A stretch of DNA of 6,050 nt, taken from positions 294-6,343 of the forward strand of contig JAKJAE010000031.1 in NCBI GenBank assembly GCA_022707665.1, read 5' to 3'. The position numbers and the translations under genes were made by a program. Source of the DNA: Chloroflexota bacterium (lineage in GTDB: Bacteria; Chloroflexota; Anaerolineae; B4-G1; SLSP01). The notes beneath the pieces are model-generated. The model searched no databases, was not told the origin of the DNA, and saw only the letters and a list, made by a program, of their open reading frames with translations. Below are positions 5,845-6,050 of the stretch, in pieces (position 1 is the first letter of the stretch; the number at the start of each line of letters is the position of its first letter).

Positions 5845-6050
5845 CTAGAGCGGCGAGCTGACCGTTTGCCGCTCCCTACGTTCTTCCAGCCGCCAGACCC
5901 AGAACAGCATCGCGCCAATGAGGCGCACAACGCCCCCAATGACCAACACCCACCGTATGTCGATCGCTTCCGCAAGCGCCACCCCGAGCATCGGGCAGAC
6001 AAAGGCGCCGACGTTCATCACGGAGTTGTAGATGGCCATGTAACTGGCCC
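5845..6050 (-). CDS. Major facilitator superfamily transporter, C-terminal fragment (5' end beyond window)
   Basis: The last 67 residues are visible, entering from the right edge and ending at TAG 5845-5847. The frame is open to the edge: ASY precedes the internal ATG 6039, so that ATG is not the real start. The fragment shows two hydrophobic stretches typical of the last two helices of a 12-helix MFS carrier: YNSVMNVGAFVCPMLGVALAE, then after a short charged turn (AIDIRW) VLVIGGVVRLIGAMLFWVW. A basic, charged cytoplasmic tail follows (RLEERRERQ). The tail is followed 16 bp later by the first DUF362 gene, so the transporter and the enzymes are very likely one operon and it may import their substrate. 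MFS is inferred from the helix pattern and motif style rather than from a signature loop, because most of the protein lies outside. Confidence 0.75.
   Translation of the reverse strand, partial: ASYMAIYNSVMNVGAFVCPMLGVALAEAIDIRWVLVIGGVVRLIGAMLFWVWRLEERRERQTVSSPL

Noticed and set aside
5037..5861. 274-codon open frame on the plus strand opposite the first DUF362 gene
   Set aside because: It is antisense to a well-supported gene, with no family-like motifs and no convincing ribosome binding site. A similar frame opposite the paralog arises from the duplicated coding sequence.
5845..6039. Separate small 64-residue membrane protein starting at ATG 6039
   Set aside because: The frame stays open to the window edge with transporter-like residues (ASY) before the ATG, and no ribosome binding site precedes it within the visible bases. 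It is the tail of a longer carrier.

Overview
The window is a stretch of bacterial chromosome, moderately GC-rich (roughly 60% by eye), in which every supported gene lies on the minus strand. It reads from high to low coordinates as one metabolic gene cluster. Bacterial origin is supported by strong Shine-Dalgarno sequences, two GTG starts, tight gene spacing and bacterial protein families. The exact lineage cannot be told from the sequence. An environmental bacterium rich in enolase-superfamily and DUF362 genes, such as a Chloroflexota-like organism, is only a guess.

Layout in transcription order: (1) the C-terminal end of a major facilitator superfamily transporter, cut by the right edge (>6050..5845); (2) a DUF362 protein starting at GTG 5828 and ending at 4581; (3) a second DUF362 protein, a tandem paralog about 60% identical by hand alignment, GTG 4545 to 3238; (4) a dihydrodipicolinate-synthase/aldolase-superfamily protein, 3203 to 2301; (5) a mandelate racemase-type enolase-superfamily enzyme, 2185 to 863, preceded by a 115-bp gap holding a large hairpin and a 7+7 inverted repeat; (6) a PhnP-like metallo-beta-lactamase-fold hydrolase, 733 to beyond the left edge, preceded by a 129-bp gap with a purine-rich transcript segment.

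Genes 1-4 are separated by only 16, 35 and 34 bp, each with a good ribosome binding site, so they are almost certainly co-transcribed. The enolase gene and then the hydrolase gene probably follow, possibly with separate control. My reading, which is inference, is a catabolic module: the transporter imports an organic or sugar acid, the enolase-superfamily enzyme dehydrates or epimerises it, and the Schiff-base aldolase-family enzyme acts on the resulting 2-keto(-3-deoxy) acid. The two DUF362 proteins have no assigned function and are the least understood part. Both carry a strongly conserved C-terminal segment of about 100 residues that I do not recognise. No RNA genes, CRISPR arrays, insertion sequences or phage genes were seen.
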